Both the position numbers and the translations under genes were made by a program. A stretch of 64,000 nt of DNA, taken from Zonotrichia leucophrys gambelii (Eukaryota > Chordata > Aves > Passeriformes > Passerellidae). The stretch lies in NCBI RefSeq assembly GCF_028769735.1, contig NC_088200.1:73897894-73961893 (forward strand), given 5' to 3'. Shown one piece after another: positions 1 to 12,799 of this stretch; the first letter of the stretch is position 1; each line of letters begins with the position of its first letter. The notes under the pieces are model-generated. The model made no database searches and was not told the DNA's origin. It saw nothing but the letters and a program-made list of their open reading frames with translations.

Positions 1-2268
1 TCCAAAAGCAAGTGAGAAGGAAACACGCTGGCCAAAGCATGAGCTCTGTTCGCCTTAGCAAGGCTGCCCATCCTCTTAAGGAAGAGAAAAATAGTTTTCA
101 ACCCAAAGGTAGAAATTTCCCAAATAAAATCCCGTAAAACAGGTTGCTCCTTGATCCTGAGAGTCAATCATGTTTGGATTCTCAGATTTTTGCCTTCTAG
201 TTCTTTCCTACTGACTTTCAATAAGGCTGCAGCAGAAGGGCCTGCCTTGCAAGATGTTAAGGGATGTGAAGGTGCAATGAGATGAATCTAGAAAGGCTTC
301 AGCCTATTAGATACAAAAACCTTCCTGACCATCAAAAATAGTTAGGAAAGAAACCAGGCAGAGTGTCCTCTGGTGCCTAATAAATTGTGAGCCCTGAAGG
401 AAGCTTTCTTTTCAAATAATATCACTTATAAAAACAACTGGGAAAAGTTATTCCAGGTATAGACATACCTGCTGCCACTGGGTCTATTGTATTTCTTGTA
501 CAAATAGAAAATGATAAAAAAAGCTTCACAGGGTTCAAACTTCTTTAAGAAACTACGGTAAGAATGCAAGATAGGTTTTGTTTTAAGAAAATAACACCCC
601 AGGAAACAAACACATTTAGTAATGATGAGTATCCTGGGCAAGATTCAGCTGGTTTCCAGCATTGCTTTGGGTATTGTCTGTCTTTAAAAGGAGGCTTAAA
701 TTGGCTTTTTCACCATTTCTGAATTCCCAGTGTCTTTAAAAACAGCAGCTCATGGAGCATGGCGGCTGTGACCAGAGGTGTTGGGGTTAGAGCTGGAAAT
801 CAAGCAGCCTGAATTCCTGTGGGACCCTGAGAGCACAGACAGTATGTTCCCACCCCGAAGGGCCATGCTTCTTTTCAGATTCCTGATGAAAAAGGTCCCC
901 AAGCTGTTGCAGCTGGATGATGATAAAGTAGAGCTGCTGCTTTCTCAGAGCAACACAAGTCTGAGCTCTGTCCTGGAGCTACAGCTGAATGATGCTGCCT
1001 GATTTCCAGCATTTACTGAAATACAGAGCTCTTACAGAAAGAAAAAGGCCATTGATATGTGACAGCTCCTTCCCTTGCATAAACTGAGTTTTCAAAGATT
1101 TTGCTCAAATCAGGATAAAAAACCTGATATCAGTTCTCATCATGCTGTCTTTGAAAAATAACAGAAAATCTTTCCTAGGAAAAAATATCACGTTCATAAA
1201 GCCTATATAAATTATTGCTGTATCTTCAGTCTGTGTCTGTTTTGCATTATTAACCAATCTAGGTTTTATTGTGAAGCTTCATTGATCTTTTGCATCTTGC
1301 AGAGGCAACGCAGCTGGAAAGCAAATGAACTTCACCACTGCCTCTGCTAGTGATTTGCATTTTGGAGCTGTTGGGATGGTGGTACAGAATAAATTTCATC
1401 CTGAAATCCTTTCCTTGGGGCTTCCCACTGTTAATGGAACCTTTTTCTCTTTCAGCACCAAGTATTTCCCTGCAGATGTTATGCTATATTTCTGTTTTAA
1501 CTTCTCATATATTCATAACATATTCTGTCATATATGACTATCTCGACTTACTGATGCCAAACTGTAAAAATTTATCTTGCCCTGGACCTTTGCAGATGCT
1601 CCAGACTGTTGTTAGGAACACAGCTCAAACTATTCATGTTTTCTTAATAGAAAATGTTACCCTGGAAGATTGAAGCTATTACCTCCCTGCTGTCATTCTC
1701 TGGAAAATCGATCAATTTGCTAAGTAGGAGGAAGAATAACCTGCTCTACTCACCAGATTTTTTAATCAGTGGGTATGTTCATGGTTTGTTAGCAGAGCCT
1801 TGGCTGCCTCTCTGCGTGCTGCCAGCCTGACACAGCATCTTCTTGCCCAGACGTTCCCTAAATCTTCATGGGAGAGCTGTTGCTGAGAGAGGCTGACTTG
1901 TCCTCGTGGTTGTGTGATGAATTTCTCTGCTGCATGTGAGTCAAGGGATGTGACTGTTTCAAAGGGATGGCTACAGCCTTGGGTACAGCCAGGATGATGT
2001 GGAAGCAGCTTTTCAGTTCAAAGAAGGACAGTTTTTGCTTTCCTCTCATTATGCTGGCAGCCAGACCTCTGAAAATAAATCAGAGGAATTCCAGCAGCTG
2101 GCAGAGAGGGTTGGTAATGCTGACTTATGGTCAGATTCTGAGGGCCAGGCTCTTCCTGGTGACAACACATGCAGTGCTGATGGGTTTCAGTGGGTGTTGG
2201 AGGGACCCGGAGAAGCCCAGGGTGCAATGATGTGGGTTTTGGCCCTACCATCTTGTGTGTAGGCATAT
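1..2268. other. Intergenic, no gene recognised
   Basis: Ordinary AT-rich non-coding sequence. A 74-codon open frame at 778-1002 (+) is the most protein-like, but it matches no family I recognise and has no flanking splice signals I would trust. Nothing else is supported. Confidence 0.6.
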
Positions 2269-2429
2269 TGTCTTGGTTTGCAAAGACAGGTATCTGCTAA
2301 GGAAGGCAGGAGCCTCCACTGAAATGGAAAATGTAAACCCCCTCCCTTTGAATTGTTATCATTTTGAAATTAAGGGGCTCTCCAGGCAAAGATATAGAGC
2401 AGGAGTAATTTTATTAGGGAAGAAAATAA

Positions 2430-2570
2430 ATTTAAACAAAATTAAACAAACCAAACAAACAAACAAACAACCCCCCCAAAAAAAAACAAAAACAAAAAAC
2501 CCCAAAAACCCCAAAGGAACAAAAACCAAAACCAAAACCAACAAAAAACCCCCAAAACCCGAACCCAATG
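2430..2570 (+). repeat. A/C-rich low-complexity tract inside the LTR
   Basis: Irregular AAAC, CAAA and CCAAAA units expand next to the presumed poly(A) region of the antisense LTR. It produces a Lys/Thr/Pro-rich open frame that is not a gene. Confidence 0.8.
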
Positions 2571-2770
2571 CAGTAATAGAAAACAACACCGACAGAGTCA
2601 GAACACAACCTGACACCCTGTTGGTCAGGGAATTGGTAGCAATCCAATTGAAATGGTGGCTGCCATCCTCCTGGAGAGGCAGATGTGGTTTTGTTGAAGC
2701 AGTGATCCTGTAGAAGGGTGTAGTCTTCCTCTGAAGATCCAGTGGTGGTGTAGATGGGCCTGATCTTCCT

Positions 2771-2829
2771 CTGGGAATCCAGTGGAAAAGGCAGCTGCTT
2801 CTCTGGGAATCCAGTGGAAAAGGCTGTCC
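2771..2829 (+). repeat. Short 32-bp tandem duplication within the LTR
   Basis: The phrase ctgggaatccagtggaaaag starts at 2771 and again at 2803. A weaker relative (ctgaagatccagtgg) lies just upstream, so this part of the LTR is an internal repeat array. Confidence 0.8.
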
Positions 2830-3109
2830 TGGTGTCGCAAAATCTCAGCTTCTATCCAGTTAGGAATGTTTGGCTCCTCCCTCTGGGCAGAGCTTCTCAC
2901 AATGTGGGATGATGTAATTTTATCAGTCATGCTGTGGCACTCAATGGCACATTAAGAGCAGATGTCTCCCCGGAGGGAGGATTGGTTTGTGAAGAGATGA
3001 AGGAAACTGCCCAATTAACAGAAGATAACAGAGCCACAGATAGGAACAGAATACACACACCCATTTCCGACCTAACACACACATGAAGATGAGTGTGTGG
3101 CACTTGGGG

Positions 3110-3235
3110 ACATGGTTTAGTGATGTGCTTGGCTGTGCTGTGTTAACAGTTGGAGCTGATGATTTCAGAGGGCTTTTCCTACCTGAACTGCTCTGTGATT
3201 CCCTGTGTCTGTGATTCTGTGAATACAGACACAGT
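3110..3235 (+). mobile_element. CR1 LINE 3' end, sense, degraded
   Basis: It matches the CR1 3' terminus: ggtttagtgatgtgcttggc, agctgatgatttcagagggc, ttttcctacctgaac, then a decayed TTCTGTGA tail (tctgtgattctgtga). Confidence 0.75.
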
Positions 3236-5239
3236 GTGAGCGCTCCTACTGGCTATGGCTGCATCCAGCCCTGAAAAAGGTATCAAAAAACTCAGTTTCT
3301 CCATGCTGAGATGACTTACTAAACCTCATTTTCACTATGGCTAAGCTTGGCTTTAAAAGGGACCCAACTGAATCTGGTGAAAAGGTTTGCTTCTAAATTT
3401 GTGGCAGTATTTTAACATGATGCTTCAGACCGCTGAGATATGCCTTCCAGCACTGCCTGTCATCTCTGGTGATCTTCTGGTAATTCTCCTTTGAATCCAC
3501 TTTCAGTTAAGGTTTATTCCCCTCTCTGCTTCCTCCCAGTAATCCTATTTCATTTGTATTGCCTCTAACCTCCCATGATCTTCTGCAAAGCAGCAGTCAG
3601 ACCTCTGCAGGCTTGTCCACCCCTGTTCTCTCTTCTGCCAAGCTGCAAACATCTCAAAAACGCCCCTGTCCTTTCCTGCTCTTCCCAGACATGGATCAGA
3701 CAGAGCTGCACAGCCTGGCAGAGGACAGCCAGATTGCACTGGTGCCATGGACAGGATTCCCAAGGCTGATTGCTGCATTGTAAACTTGAGGAAATGTTTG
3801 TGAAACCTGTAATTCACACCTCATTGCCTTTAGGAAGATCAGGAGGACCTGACAGTAATTTCTGCTGCATTTCTGCTGATTTTTTCTCAATGTTGCCTCC
3901 GAGGCACGGTAGTGAAAGACAGTTTTTAGCGTTTTATAGAAAAGTCTATACAAATTAGGTTAGGAAACTCCCTCTTCCACATGAGATGATGTGATGTACT
4001 CTCTGTACTCCCTCTTGGTGAAAATGGGGCTGCGGCATTTGCAGACCCTGACCAGAAGAGACTGAACTGTTTTACAAGCACTAATTTTCCTGATTTGTGC
4101 CTCAGCAGCACGGATAAGCCACTGGAGCTCTCTTTCCCAGGCTTTCCCAGGAGTGGGAAGAGCTGTGGCCAAGGGGCTGAACACCAGAATTTTGGCCACA
4201 GCCCTGGCCCTGTGCTCCCAGCCCAGGGCAGGGGCTGCAGATCCAGCCCCCAGTGTTCCCCTGGAGCATCACTGTGCTTCCAACAGCAGTTGGGAAAGAT
4301 TTCTGCCTCATTTAAATAATGGGTTAATTAGTGCTCCTCTGTTTAAAATTGCTCTGTTTCCCAGTCCATCAAAGTCTGTGAAAGCTTTGTCACGTGTTTT
4401 ATGAGAATTAGGAGGCGGCATAATTTATATAAGTTATGGAAAAATGATACAGGAAAAGGAAGAAATTATTCCAGAATAGAAGCCATTAGCACAAACAGTA
4501 AAAATTACTTTCCTTTTTAAAAAAATTATCTATTTTAAGAATTCATATATGTATTTTTGGGTCTCATTCTCTCTCCTAGCACCATGCAGTGCCATGGCAG
4601 GACCCAGCTCCATGACAAGATGCACTGGGCTTGTTGTGTAAAGCCCTTGGGTGACCTGGAAGCATTCCCCTCTTGCAGGGCAGGTGAAAACTGTCAGGAA
4701 ACATCTGGTGATGGGGGTGGTCAGCTCCATGAGTTTGTTCTGCAGCAACTTCAGCAGAAGAGAGGAGGAGGAGGTCTGTTTGAAGGGACTCTGTAGGTGG
4801 TGCAGAGAGCACATCTACATCTTTCTTTTTTTTTTTTTTTTCCTGAGAAATAAGTGGGGATAAATAATTCATCAGGAGGAACAGCACAGAGAGTTGAATT
4901 TGTTGCCATTCCTCACAGAGCAGGCTGTTTATATACATAGTACTTTCTGCCAGGACGAGATGAAAACTTACTGTCTAAATGCACGAAAACATATTAGGAA
5001 TCCAAGCAGGGTTTCTTTGCATGGAAACAACTGTGGGTGAAGACAATAAAATGTTATGCTGTAGGAAAAAAATTCATGAGGTCTTTGCATAAATGAGAAT
5101 TAGCTGGTTCAGGCTGAGCACACGCTGAATCCAAGCATTGCCCTCCATCATCAGTGTGAGTGCAGAATCTCTGAGCAGACCAGGAGCCTCGCTGCCTCCA
5201 CTGGCAGGGCAGGCTCTGCAAGGCAGGGAACGAACAGGA
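3236..5239. other. Intergenic, no gene recognised
   Basis: Non-coding sequence with a T tract at about 4823-4841. Several overlapping short open frames near 3550-4320 and 4530-4940 occur on both strands with no domain I recognise. Confidence 0.55.
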
Positions 5240-5547
5240 GAATCACAGGATCATTCATGCAGGTCAGAAAATTCCTCTAAGATTAGGTTGGAAAAGTGCT
5301 CCAAAATCATTGAGTCCAGCCGCTAACCCAGAGGTTTTACCAAGTCCACCACTAAGCCATATCCCCAAGCTACATCCACATCTTCTAAATCCCTTCAGGC
5401 ATGGTAACTCCACCCTGGGAAGCCTGTTCCCCACTTGACAACCATTTGAAGTGAAGAAATTTTTCCTAACATCCAAACTAAACTCCCCTGGAGCAACTTG
5501 AGGCCCTTTCCTCTTGTTCTATTACTTATAACATCTGAGAAAAGGCC
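5240..5547 (-). mobile_element. CR1 LINE 3' end, antisense
   Basis: It starts aatcacaggatcattc (reversed CR1 tail) and runs through ccaaaatcattgagtccagc, ccaccactaagccatatccc and tttttcctaacatccaaac to gaggccctttcctcttgttc, the usual antisense CR1 order. Confidence 0.92.
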
Positions 5548-5968
5548 GTGCAGGGGAAAGATTTGCATAGCAAAAGGCTTGTTGGAAGTGAGAACTCACG
5601 ATTGATAAGCGCTGATCTTTGTTAAAGTCTAGCCACCAACATCACTAGAATTTCTATTAATTTGAACATTCATGATATGCACACTGGCCCTTCCCTTTAA
5701 AAAGTGACATTTATAGCAGACTCTTGGTGTGGGGCTATCACAACTTCACCCGGACATGTGGGAGCCAACTGTGAGGACAAGAGAAGATGCTGGATGCTGA
5801 TTTACCTCTGGGGATCTCTTGAACCAAAGTCCAAGCCACCCAAGCACCAATGACTGGGAGCATGGGCTGTCATGTTGGTTGTTTTAAGCCAAAACTTTAA
5901 CGTAAATTTATCTCATCTTGCCCATCAATGACATTTCAATCAAACAGAAGTTTGTGAAAGTACCCTGA

Positions 5969-6394
5969 TGTTGTATTTGTGGGGTGCCCCATGGCAGGAA
6001 GGAAGGATGCATCTGACTCCGTGGTTTTAGAAGGCTAATTTATTATTTTATGGTCTATATTATATTAAAGAATACTAAACTAAACTATACTAAAGAATAC
6101 TAAAAGGACACAGACAGAAGGCTAGAAGATACTAACGAAAACTTGTGACTCTCTCTCCAGAGTCTGACACGGCTTGGCCCCAGTTGGCCATTAAGTCAAA
6201 ACAACTCACAGCAGAAACCAATGAAACAATCACCTCTTGGTAAACAATGTCCAAACACAGTCCAAAGCAATAAAACATAGGAGAAGCAAATCAGATTATT
6301 ATTGTTTTCATTTTTCTCTGAAGCTTCTCAGCTTCCCAGGAGAAAATCCTGGGCCAAGAGATTTTTCAGAAAATATAATGGTGATGCCCTGACA
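5969..6394 (-). mobile_element. Solo LTR, antisense, ~426 bp, related to the LTR at 34188
   Basis: Read on the - strand it starts TGTCAGGGCATCACC, contains a GGATTTTCTCCTGGGAAGCTGAGA-like block split across the first 60 bases, TTTAGTATAGTTTAG-type repeats, an AATAATAAATTAGCC poly(A) region and a GGAGTCAGATGCATCC motif near its 3' end. The order of blocks is the same as in the + strand LTR at 34188-34572, so the two belong to related subfamilies. No matching target-site duplication is clear, so both ends are approximate. Confidence 0.75.
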
Positions 6395-8168
6395 CCAATT
6401 CCTATTATTAAAATCGCTGTAGAGAAGCCAAATAACAGGAACATCTAGGGTCAGCAATTACCTCTGTTCCCAGGTATCATCCTGCTTCAGCATCTGATCA
6501 CCACCTTTGTAGCTGCCTTTCAGGCCAAGGCTACATACTGTTCTAACTACCCAGGGAGTTTGTCATGAGGAGAGATGTCCCACTGGCAAAGAGATAAGCA
6601 CATCTGAATGCATTCTAGAAGTTTTCCTCATAGCTCAGCTCATTTGCAGGTGGCCATACAAACCTGTTTTTGTGGTTGCAGCTGCAGCTCTACTTACCAT
6701 GGTTATACGTGGACTGGTTACAGCATGAGGAAACAGAAACAGCAAGGAAGCATCTTGGGGATGCCCAGGTTTCATAGCTCCCCTCTTTCTTGCCTTTGTG
6801 GTGGCTTGCCAAAACTGGTACCCTGCACTGAGCATCATCTGTGGGGGTTTGTGAGGTGGGACCCTGGGCTGGTGCCAGCTGCAGAGCTGGGAGGATCAGT
6901 CCATTCATCAGAACAAGGGATGTGGGAGTGCATCAGTCATTCCATACCCTTGACACGGGGTCAGGGATGATCTCAGGCACCAGCAACTTTCATTACCTTG
7001 AAAACCCTGGCTGCCAGTCCAAGGCATGATTCCTTGTTTGCAGAGATAATGTCAATGGCTGGAATAATCCATCGACCTGATCCTGATGGAAAAGTAAACA
7101 CTTCATTTCCATCCAGAGCCCTGTTTGCTAGGCTGTAATGCTTGTGACACACTGGAGGATGAGCTCATACTCATGAAATATTTCAGTTCCACTTCTATTG
7201 TCCTTTGCAATGGAAGCTCTCACCTCTGTTTTAACTATAAAACCCTTGTAGGAGACAGATCATCTGCAGTTCTGACTCAGACCATTAAGGGTATGTTGAG
7301 AAATAACTTTCATTTCCCAGAAGACTAATTTACGTCAGCAAGCAAGAAGATAATCAGAGCCATAAATCTTTGTCCGTGTCCATATCTCCTGATTGCTTTA
7401 AAAATATTGGGACAATACTTTCTATACCTTAACCAAATGCAGAAATTCAGCTTGGTTTTCCTAAGAACTGCAGAGCATGGTAGTTAGGCTGGCTTATATC
7501 TGCCTGATTTCCAGCAGGCTGGGATTAAGCATAGCCTGTAAATTATGCACTGCTTTTTAACATTCATGGATCCCATAATTTTACTTCATTGATCAGTTTT
7601 TTACCATAATTGGCAACAAACCATGAGGAAATGGATGTTCTACATCAGGCAAATGGGAATTTTATTGATGTAGTATTGGGAAAGCAATAGGTATGATTAG
7701 CAAGCTTAAGTGTTCCTATCCTTGATGTTTGTGTGAGAGAAGTGTGTGTGTCCTGCTGCCGGCATTTCACCTGGGATCTTCATGGGAGTTAGAAAACCTG
7801 GTCTATTTAATATTTTTAGGGAAGCTATGTTATCCATCTAGCCCTCTATTAATATTAATCAAGGTAACCATGTATGTTCCCTCTATTAAAATTAATGGCA
7901 AGTGAACACAAGTGTCAGTGCAGGGATTGAAAAGTTTTTCCGTAGGACTAGCAGCCAATTTTTTCCCTTTCTCTGTCTCTCCACCTTCATTCCACACACT
8001 TCCTGAATGGCCACACACATGGCCAGCCGCAACACCAGGCTCTTCTGCTGATCCCCATGCTAGAGGAAAAGCAATTCCTTTCACTTCAGGAGGAACAAAC
8101 CCACCATGAATAATCTGGTTAATAAAGGCTGTGTACTGAACTACAGTCTTTGCCCTCGTGTCAGCTGT
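6395..8168. other. Intergenic, no gene recognised
   Basis: I see no recognisable repeat or gene in this stretch. Short open frames on both strands at 6600-7030 have no recognisable similarity. Confidence 0.55.
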
Positions 8169-8620
8169 AAATCACAGAGGCACAGAGCCATTCAGATTGG
8201 AAAGATCTTTAAGATCATCAGGCCCAGCCCCAGCACTACCAAGGCTGCCACTAAACCACATCCTCAAGTGCCATTTCTACATATATTTTAAATTCTGCCC
8301 CGGGATGGTGACTGCACTTCTTCCCTTTGCCAAAACCTAACAACCACTTTGGTGCAGAATTTTTTCCTAATATCCAATCTAAACTTCCTCTGGAGCCACT
8401 TGAAGCCATTTCCTCATCCTGTTGCTAACCTACCTGTGAGAAGAGGCCAATTTACCTCTTTCTATGACCTTTTTGGAGGGTGGTGAGATCCCCACTGAGC
8501 CTCATTTTCTCCAGGCTAAAAAAGCTCATCTCCCTCATTCTCTCCTCACCAGACTCACACTCCAAACCCTTCTACAGCCCTGTTGCCCTTCTTTACACAT
8601 TCACAAGATTTAAGACACAT
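8169..8620 (-). mobile_element. CR1 LINE 3' end, antisense
   Basis: aatcacagaggcacagagcc starts the reversed tail, followed by aagatcatcaggcccagccc, tttttcctaatatccaatct, cacttgaagccatttcctca, gatccccactgagcctcatt and ttctccaggctaaaaaagct. This is a long and clear antisense CR1 match. Confidence 0.93.
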
Positions 8621-11195
8621 CAACAGCCAAAAATAATCAATATCCAGAGAGGAGCCACAGCCATGTCTCTGCTGTCCTTATGTTCAGATCACGGAAAAGG
8701 AGAAACGGATCCATTTATTCCAAGGGTAAACATGGCCTTTAATTAGATAAAACAGATTTCTTATAAAAATGGTTTCTGGTTGGACAGGGTGGCATCAACC
8801 CTTTTATTGCTTTTAAGAGGGAAGATAGACAGCCCTCCTGGTGGGCCATGTTGTGAGACTTTTAGATGGTCTCCCAAAACTCCCAAAGAGCAATCATGAT
8901 AACAAAGCATTGATGGTGACTTTTCATGACTCCAGTTATACATCTGTAGATGTATAACTACAGATTCATAGTGTGAGGGTAGTTAAAGGAAATTTAACTC
9001 TCTATATGCCCCTCCTAAACAAATTTAATGTGCCATTTGCATTCCTTGCATTCTGCTTTGGGAAGACACCTAATTATGTTGATAAAGTTGATTAGGGCAA
9101 GAGAGTCAATCCTTTGTCAGTTTTTGGGTATCCATAATGAGATCAATTTCATCATTTTATTTCCCTCTCTTTAAATTATGCTTGTTGGGTGTAACTGAAT
9201 TTGTGTCCAACAGCAAGATGAAGATATTTAGATTTACTCTAATAAAATCTTGTACCAAGGTTATATTAAACTGCACAGAAAAATGGGAACTGCTCTAAAA
9301 CATCTTCACTTGAGGTCTGCATATAGAAAAAATGCTCATTGTTTAAGCAAATCTTAAAGGCAAGTCTCCATTTTTCTCCAGAGTGCACAGTAACAGAAAT
9401 AGAAAAATGGAATGACTTCAGGTTTTCCTTTTTTATTCTTTTTTTTTTTTTTTTTGTAAGGAAGGAGGAAGGGAGGGAAAGAGCTGCAAAATTGTTCATA
9501 GAAAACCCTTAACTGTGCTCTCAGATGGTCTTGGATGGGCTCACACCTCATGCAAAGTACAAGTCTCTGTAGTCTGTGTTAAAATTAAAAAAGGATGACT
9601 AGGAAGAGAAAAAGCCATTGCACACAAATAATCCTAAAAGTGAAGTACAGGGTGCATTTAGTATCCAGACTGGCAGGGAAAGCTGGTGCAATGCATCAGG
9701 CAGGTGAAGGATTTCTTCAAAGATCCTGGAACCCAAGAGCAGATTATAGTAAAATAAAATTTTCTAAAAAGAAAATTTAGTCTTCACCTGGTCCAGACAT
9801 ATTTCAGCTCTTTAGCAAATAAAACCTATAAAGCAGAATCCTCCCCACACCAAAAAAACCAACCAACCAAACAAAAAAGTCCCCCTAAACTAAACCAAAC
9901 CAAAACCAGAGAAGGGGGTAAAAAGGAAACAAAAGCCACTAAAACAGAATATGTTCAGTCCTGGTCCAGGGGGATTTGTTGTAAAAACATCCTTGTGCAA
10001 GTATCATCAACCTTCTTGGAGGAGCAGCATTCACAGACAGGGTTTTTTTTTGGGGAGTAAAATCAAACATAATGTACAATATTTTAATTTACTGGCCATT
10101 AATAAATGGTTAATGAGAAAACCATTCTTTATTACACATCATGTGAGAGAACATATGTCTGCATTTCTGAGTTTTTGAGAAAGCAGGGAATGCAGTGAAC
10201 ACCTGATTGAATTACTGACCATTTTCTTGGACATGGGGAACTAAAACACTTTGGTTTTTTCATAAATAACACTTTAACCCCAGGATTACCTGGTATTACA
10301 CAACCACAGCATCAGAGGGCACTTACCACACTTCTTCCAATGTGTTTGATCTTCTTTGTTAATTTTCAACTATGCAGAACTCTTCATAAATATTTAATTC
10401 TTATTATTCTGCAGGCACAAGTGCCAGGGAAGAGTCAGAAAGTGACTCATTGTTTCTTAATAAGAGATGAGGGACAAAGGAGCTCTGGCGTCACAGTGGG
10501 AGAGGGTTCTCAGTGCTGATAAAATCATCCCAGGATTTAAAAAAATCCTGTGGAATGAAATAAAATTATCTCTTACACCATCAACGAGGGTATGTGTGAG
10601 GAAACAAGCACAACTGGTCTACTCTGTAATTTAAAAAGAAATATTAGCAGTAAAATAATTGTAAAAACAATAGGAGTAATTTCTTTCATTTTTCAAGAGA
10701 TTTAGCCATGATATCATGGACAGAAATAAGAAGTAAACAGCGTGATCACACACTAAAATAACTGATTTATCACTGAACACTTTATGCAAGGTAGAACAAT
10801 TCCTGTGCCCTTCTGGTACAATTTAATTGACTTGTGTTTATGCTCACATTTTTCTGGAATTTGTTCTCACTGATTTAACGGCCTACAGCAAATTTGCCAT
10901 AAATGTTTAATTTCAGGATGGCTCTGAGACAGTACCAAGCATTAGCTCCACCTTTTGAGTTTAGCTGGTTAAATAAGAGCAGGTGCACTGACAGCTATGA
11001 AAATCCTGCAGGCAAAATTGGTGAAAAGATATTTTCCTGAAGTGAAATGTGCATGAGGCTTCCCATTCCATCCTCTGGGTGAGAAGGTTACAACCCACAT
11101 TCACTTGAGCCACATACAGAGATGGCTGAGCTGTCTTTGATACTGAATGGGAAATTTATTTACTGTTCATTTTAAAGTCAGTAAGAACCCCTTTA

Positions 11196-11312
11196 AAAAG
11201 CCAACAAAAAATACACCAACTGACCAAAAAAACAAACAAAAAAAACCTCCAAAAAACTGAAACAACAAAACAAAAACAAAACCAAAAACACCATAACAAA
11301 AAGACCAAACAG
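11196..11312 (+). repeat. A/C-rich low-complexity tract
   Basis: Irregular CAAAA and CCAAAAA units over about 115 bases. It has the same style as the tracts at 2430 and 9850 and the reverse of that at 14131. Confidence 0.75.
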
Positions 11313-12766
11313 GTCTACAAATGGTCAGTGGCTGCTGCAGGACATCAGCCACCAGAGCAGGGACACAGCAAGCCCTGCCTCCTCAATGTTGCCTCTTGTG
11401 AATTCTTTAAACGTTCTTGAAGATGACTTCAAGAGGATTTTAGCTTTTTATTTTTTTCCCCAGAGTTTATCAAAGTTTCCACTCCATAAATCAATAGAAA
11501 TTGTATTAAGAAATGGCTATGTAAAGGATATCTGAAAAATGACAAATCATCATTACGTCAGCCTCCTTGGCTTACCCTCATTACCTGACACTAACTCTCT
11601 TTGCATATGAAGGTTTTCCTCTACTTTGCATACCCTGGTATTAAATTCTGCCTTCAAGCAGAAGTGTGAGCAACAGCCCAGGAGATAAATGGTCAGGTGT
11701 ACATTGCTAGAGTAGCCATATATTTCTATTTTTGGCTGGGCTACGTTTTGAGTTGCAGCACCACCCCTGAAAGTGATGTCTGATGCATGACAGTTATTGT
11801 TATAAATTGCTTTTGCAGATCTTTCAAGCCTGCAGGATGCTATCAATCCTCAGGGAAAGCACTGAAGAGTAAATTCCACATCAGTTCCCATTTTAATTTT
11901 AAATTAACAGTGCCTTGATTGCGTGGAGCTGCACACTAAATGAACATTCACGATTTCATGAAAAATACCCTGTTGTTCCTGGCTTTTGTTGGTCCTGCTA
12001 TCATTTTTCCTGCACCAGAGGTTGGTGCTGGAGAGTTTAACCATCTCCTGGGGACCTGCCAGGTGTTGCTCAGGGTGAAGGGAGGGTTGAATTTGGAGAT
12101 GCTCCTGTCTTCAGGGGGAAGGAGTTGGAATTTTTTTTACAGCCTCACTGAGCCACCTAGAAGGTTATCAGTCAGCCAAGAAAAATGTGAGTGCCTTCAG
12201 AAACAGATTCTTCCCTATTATCCCCTACAAAACAGATCAAAAACTGATGATTCTACAGCTAATGCATGTATCTAGTGTTTCATGAACCTGGCATTATCAC
12301 AAATAGTGTGTCTTCATGCCACTGGAACATCTCAGGCGCTGCATAACGACAAGTGCAAATCCTTCAGGGTGGATTAATCCTTCATGTTCAAATCAATCCT
12401 TGATTTTTTTTTTAATACCTGATAAAATCCTGATTCAGTTTTATGCTGTGATATCACCAGAACTCACTGGGTACTGCTGCTGCATGACTTTGCTTTTTGG
12501 AATGGCCCCAAAAGTCAGAAGAAGAAAGTTGTCCTTTTTATTGGTCCATTGAAAATACAAACATTTCAGGGGGCAGAGAGGCCACAACAACAACAGCAAA
12601 AACAACAGGCTAAATTGCCTGAGCTGCTTTACCAGCCAAGAGGGTGACAACTTTGGGGTCAGATCAGTAAAACCTGAAAGGCTGTGACAGCACAGTGGCT
12701 GAGTGCAGGGCCAGCCAGGCAGACACATTGCAGCCTATTTGTAAAACTCCTCTTTGGCTCAGAGCA

Positions 12767-12799
12767 GTTCAAACCCCAAGGAGAAGGTGGGGTTTGAAC
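12767..12799. repeat. Perfect 12-bp inverted repeat (hairpin) with 9-base loop
   Basis: GTTCAAACCCCA (12767-12778), loop AGGAGAAGG, then TGGGGTTTGAAC (12788-12799). The stem is perfect. Confidence 0.85.

Larger units (their letters stand above)
2269..3079 (-). mobile_element. Solo LTR of an endogenous retrovirus, antisense, 811 bp
   Basis: It begins TGTCTTGGTTTGCAAAGACA and ends near acctaacaca, giving imperfect TG...CA terminal inverted repeats. Flanks are CATAT (2264-2268) and CACAT (3080-3084), a 5-bp target-site duplication with one difference. The sequence resembles a bird LTR family that I recognise by phrases such as aaggcaggagcctcc and ctctgggaatccagtgg. Orientation is judged from ttttatta (reverse of a TAATAAAA-type poly(A) region) near 2410. 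An A/C-rich expansion (about 2430-2570) lies inside. No gag, pol or env sequence remains. Confidence 0.7.

Noticed and set aside
778..1002. 74-codon open frame with Leu-rich C-terminal half
   Set aside because: No recognisable family, no convincing splice sites and no upstream promoter features; compatible with chance.
2255..2713. 152-codon Lys/Thr/Pro-rich open frame
   Set aside because: It is the A/C-rich tract inside an antisense LTR and is low-complexity translation.
5963..6392. CCCTGA at 5963-5968 and 6387-6392 as a target-site duplication of the 6 kb LTR
   Set aside because: Using it would place the LTR end inside the expected TGTCAGGG terminus, so the match is probably chance.
9850..11312. 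Repeated A/C-rich tracts considered as a spaced array such as CRISPR
   Set aside because: There are no fixed repeat units or equal spacers; they are irregular simple sequence in a vertebrate genome.
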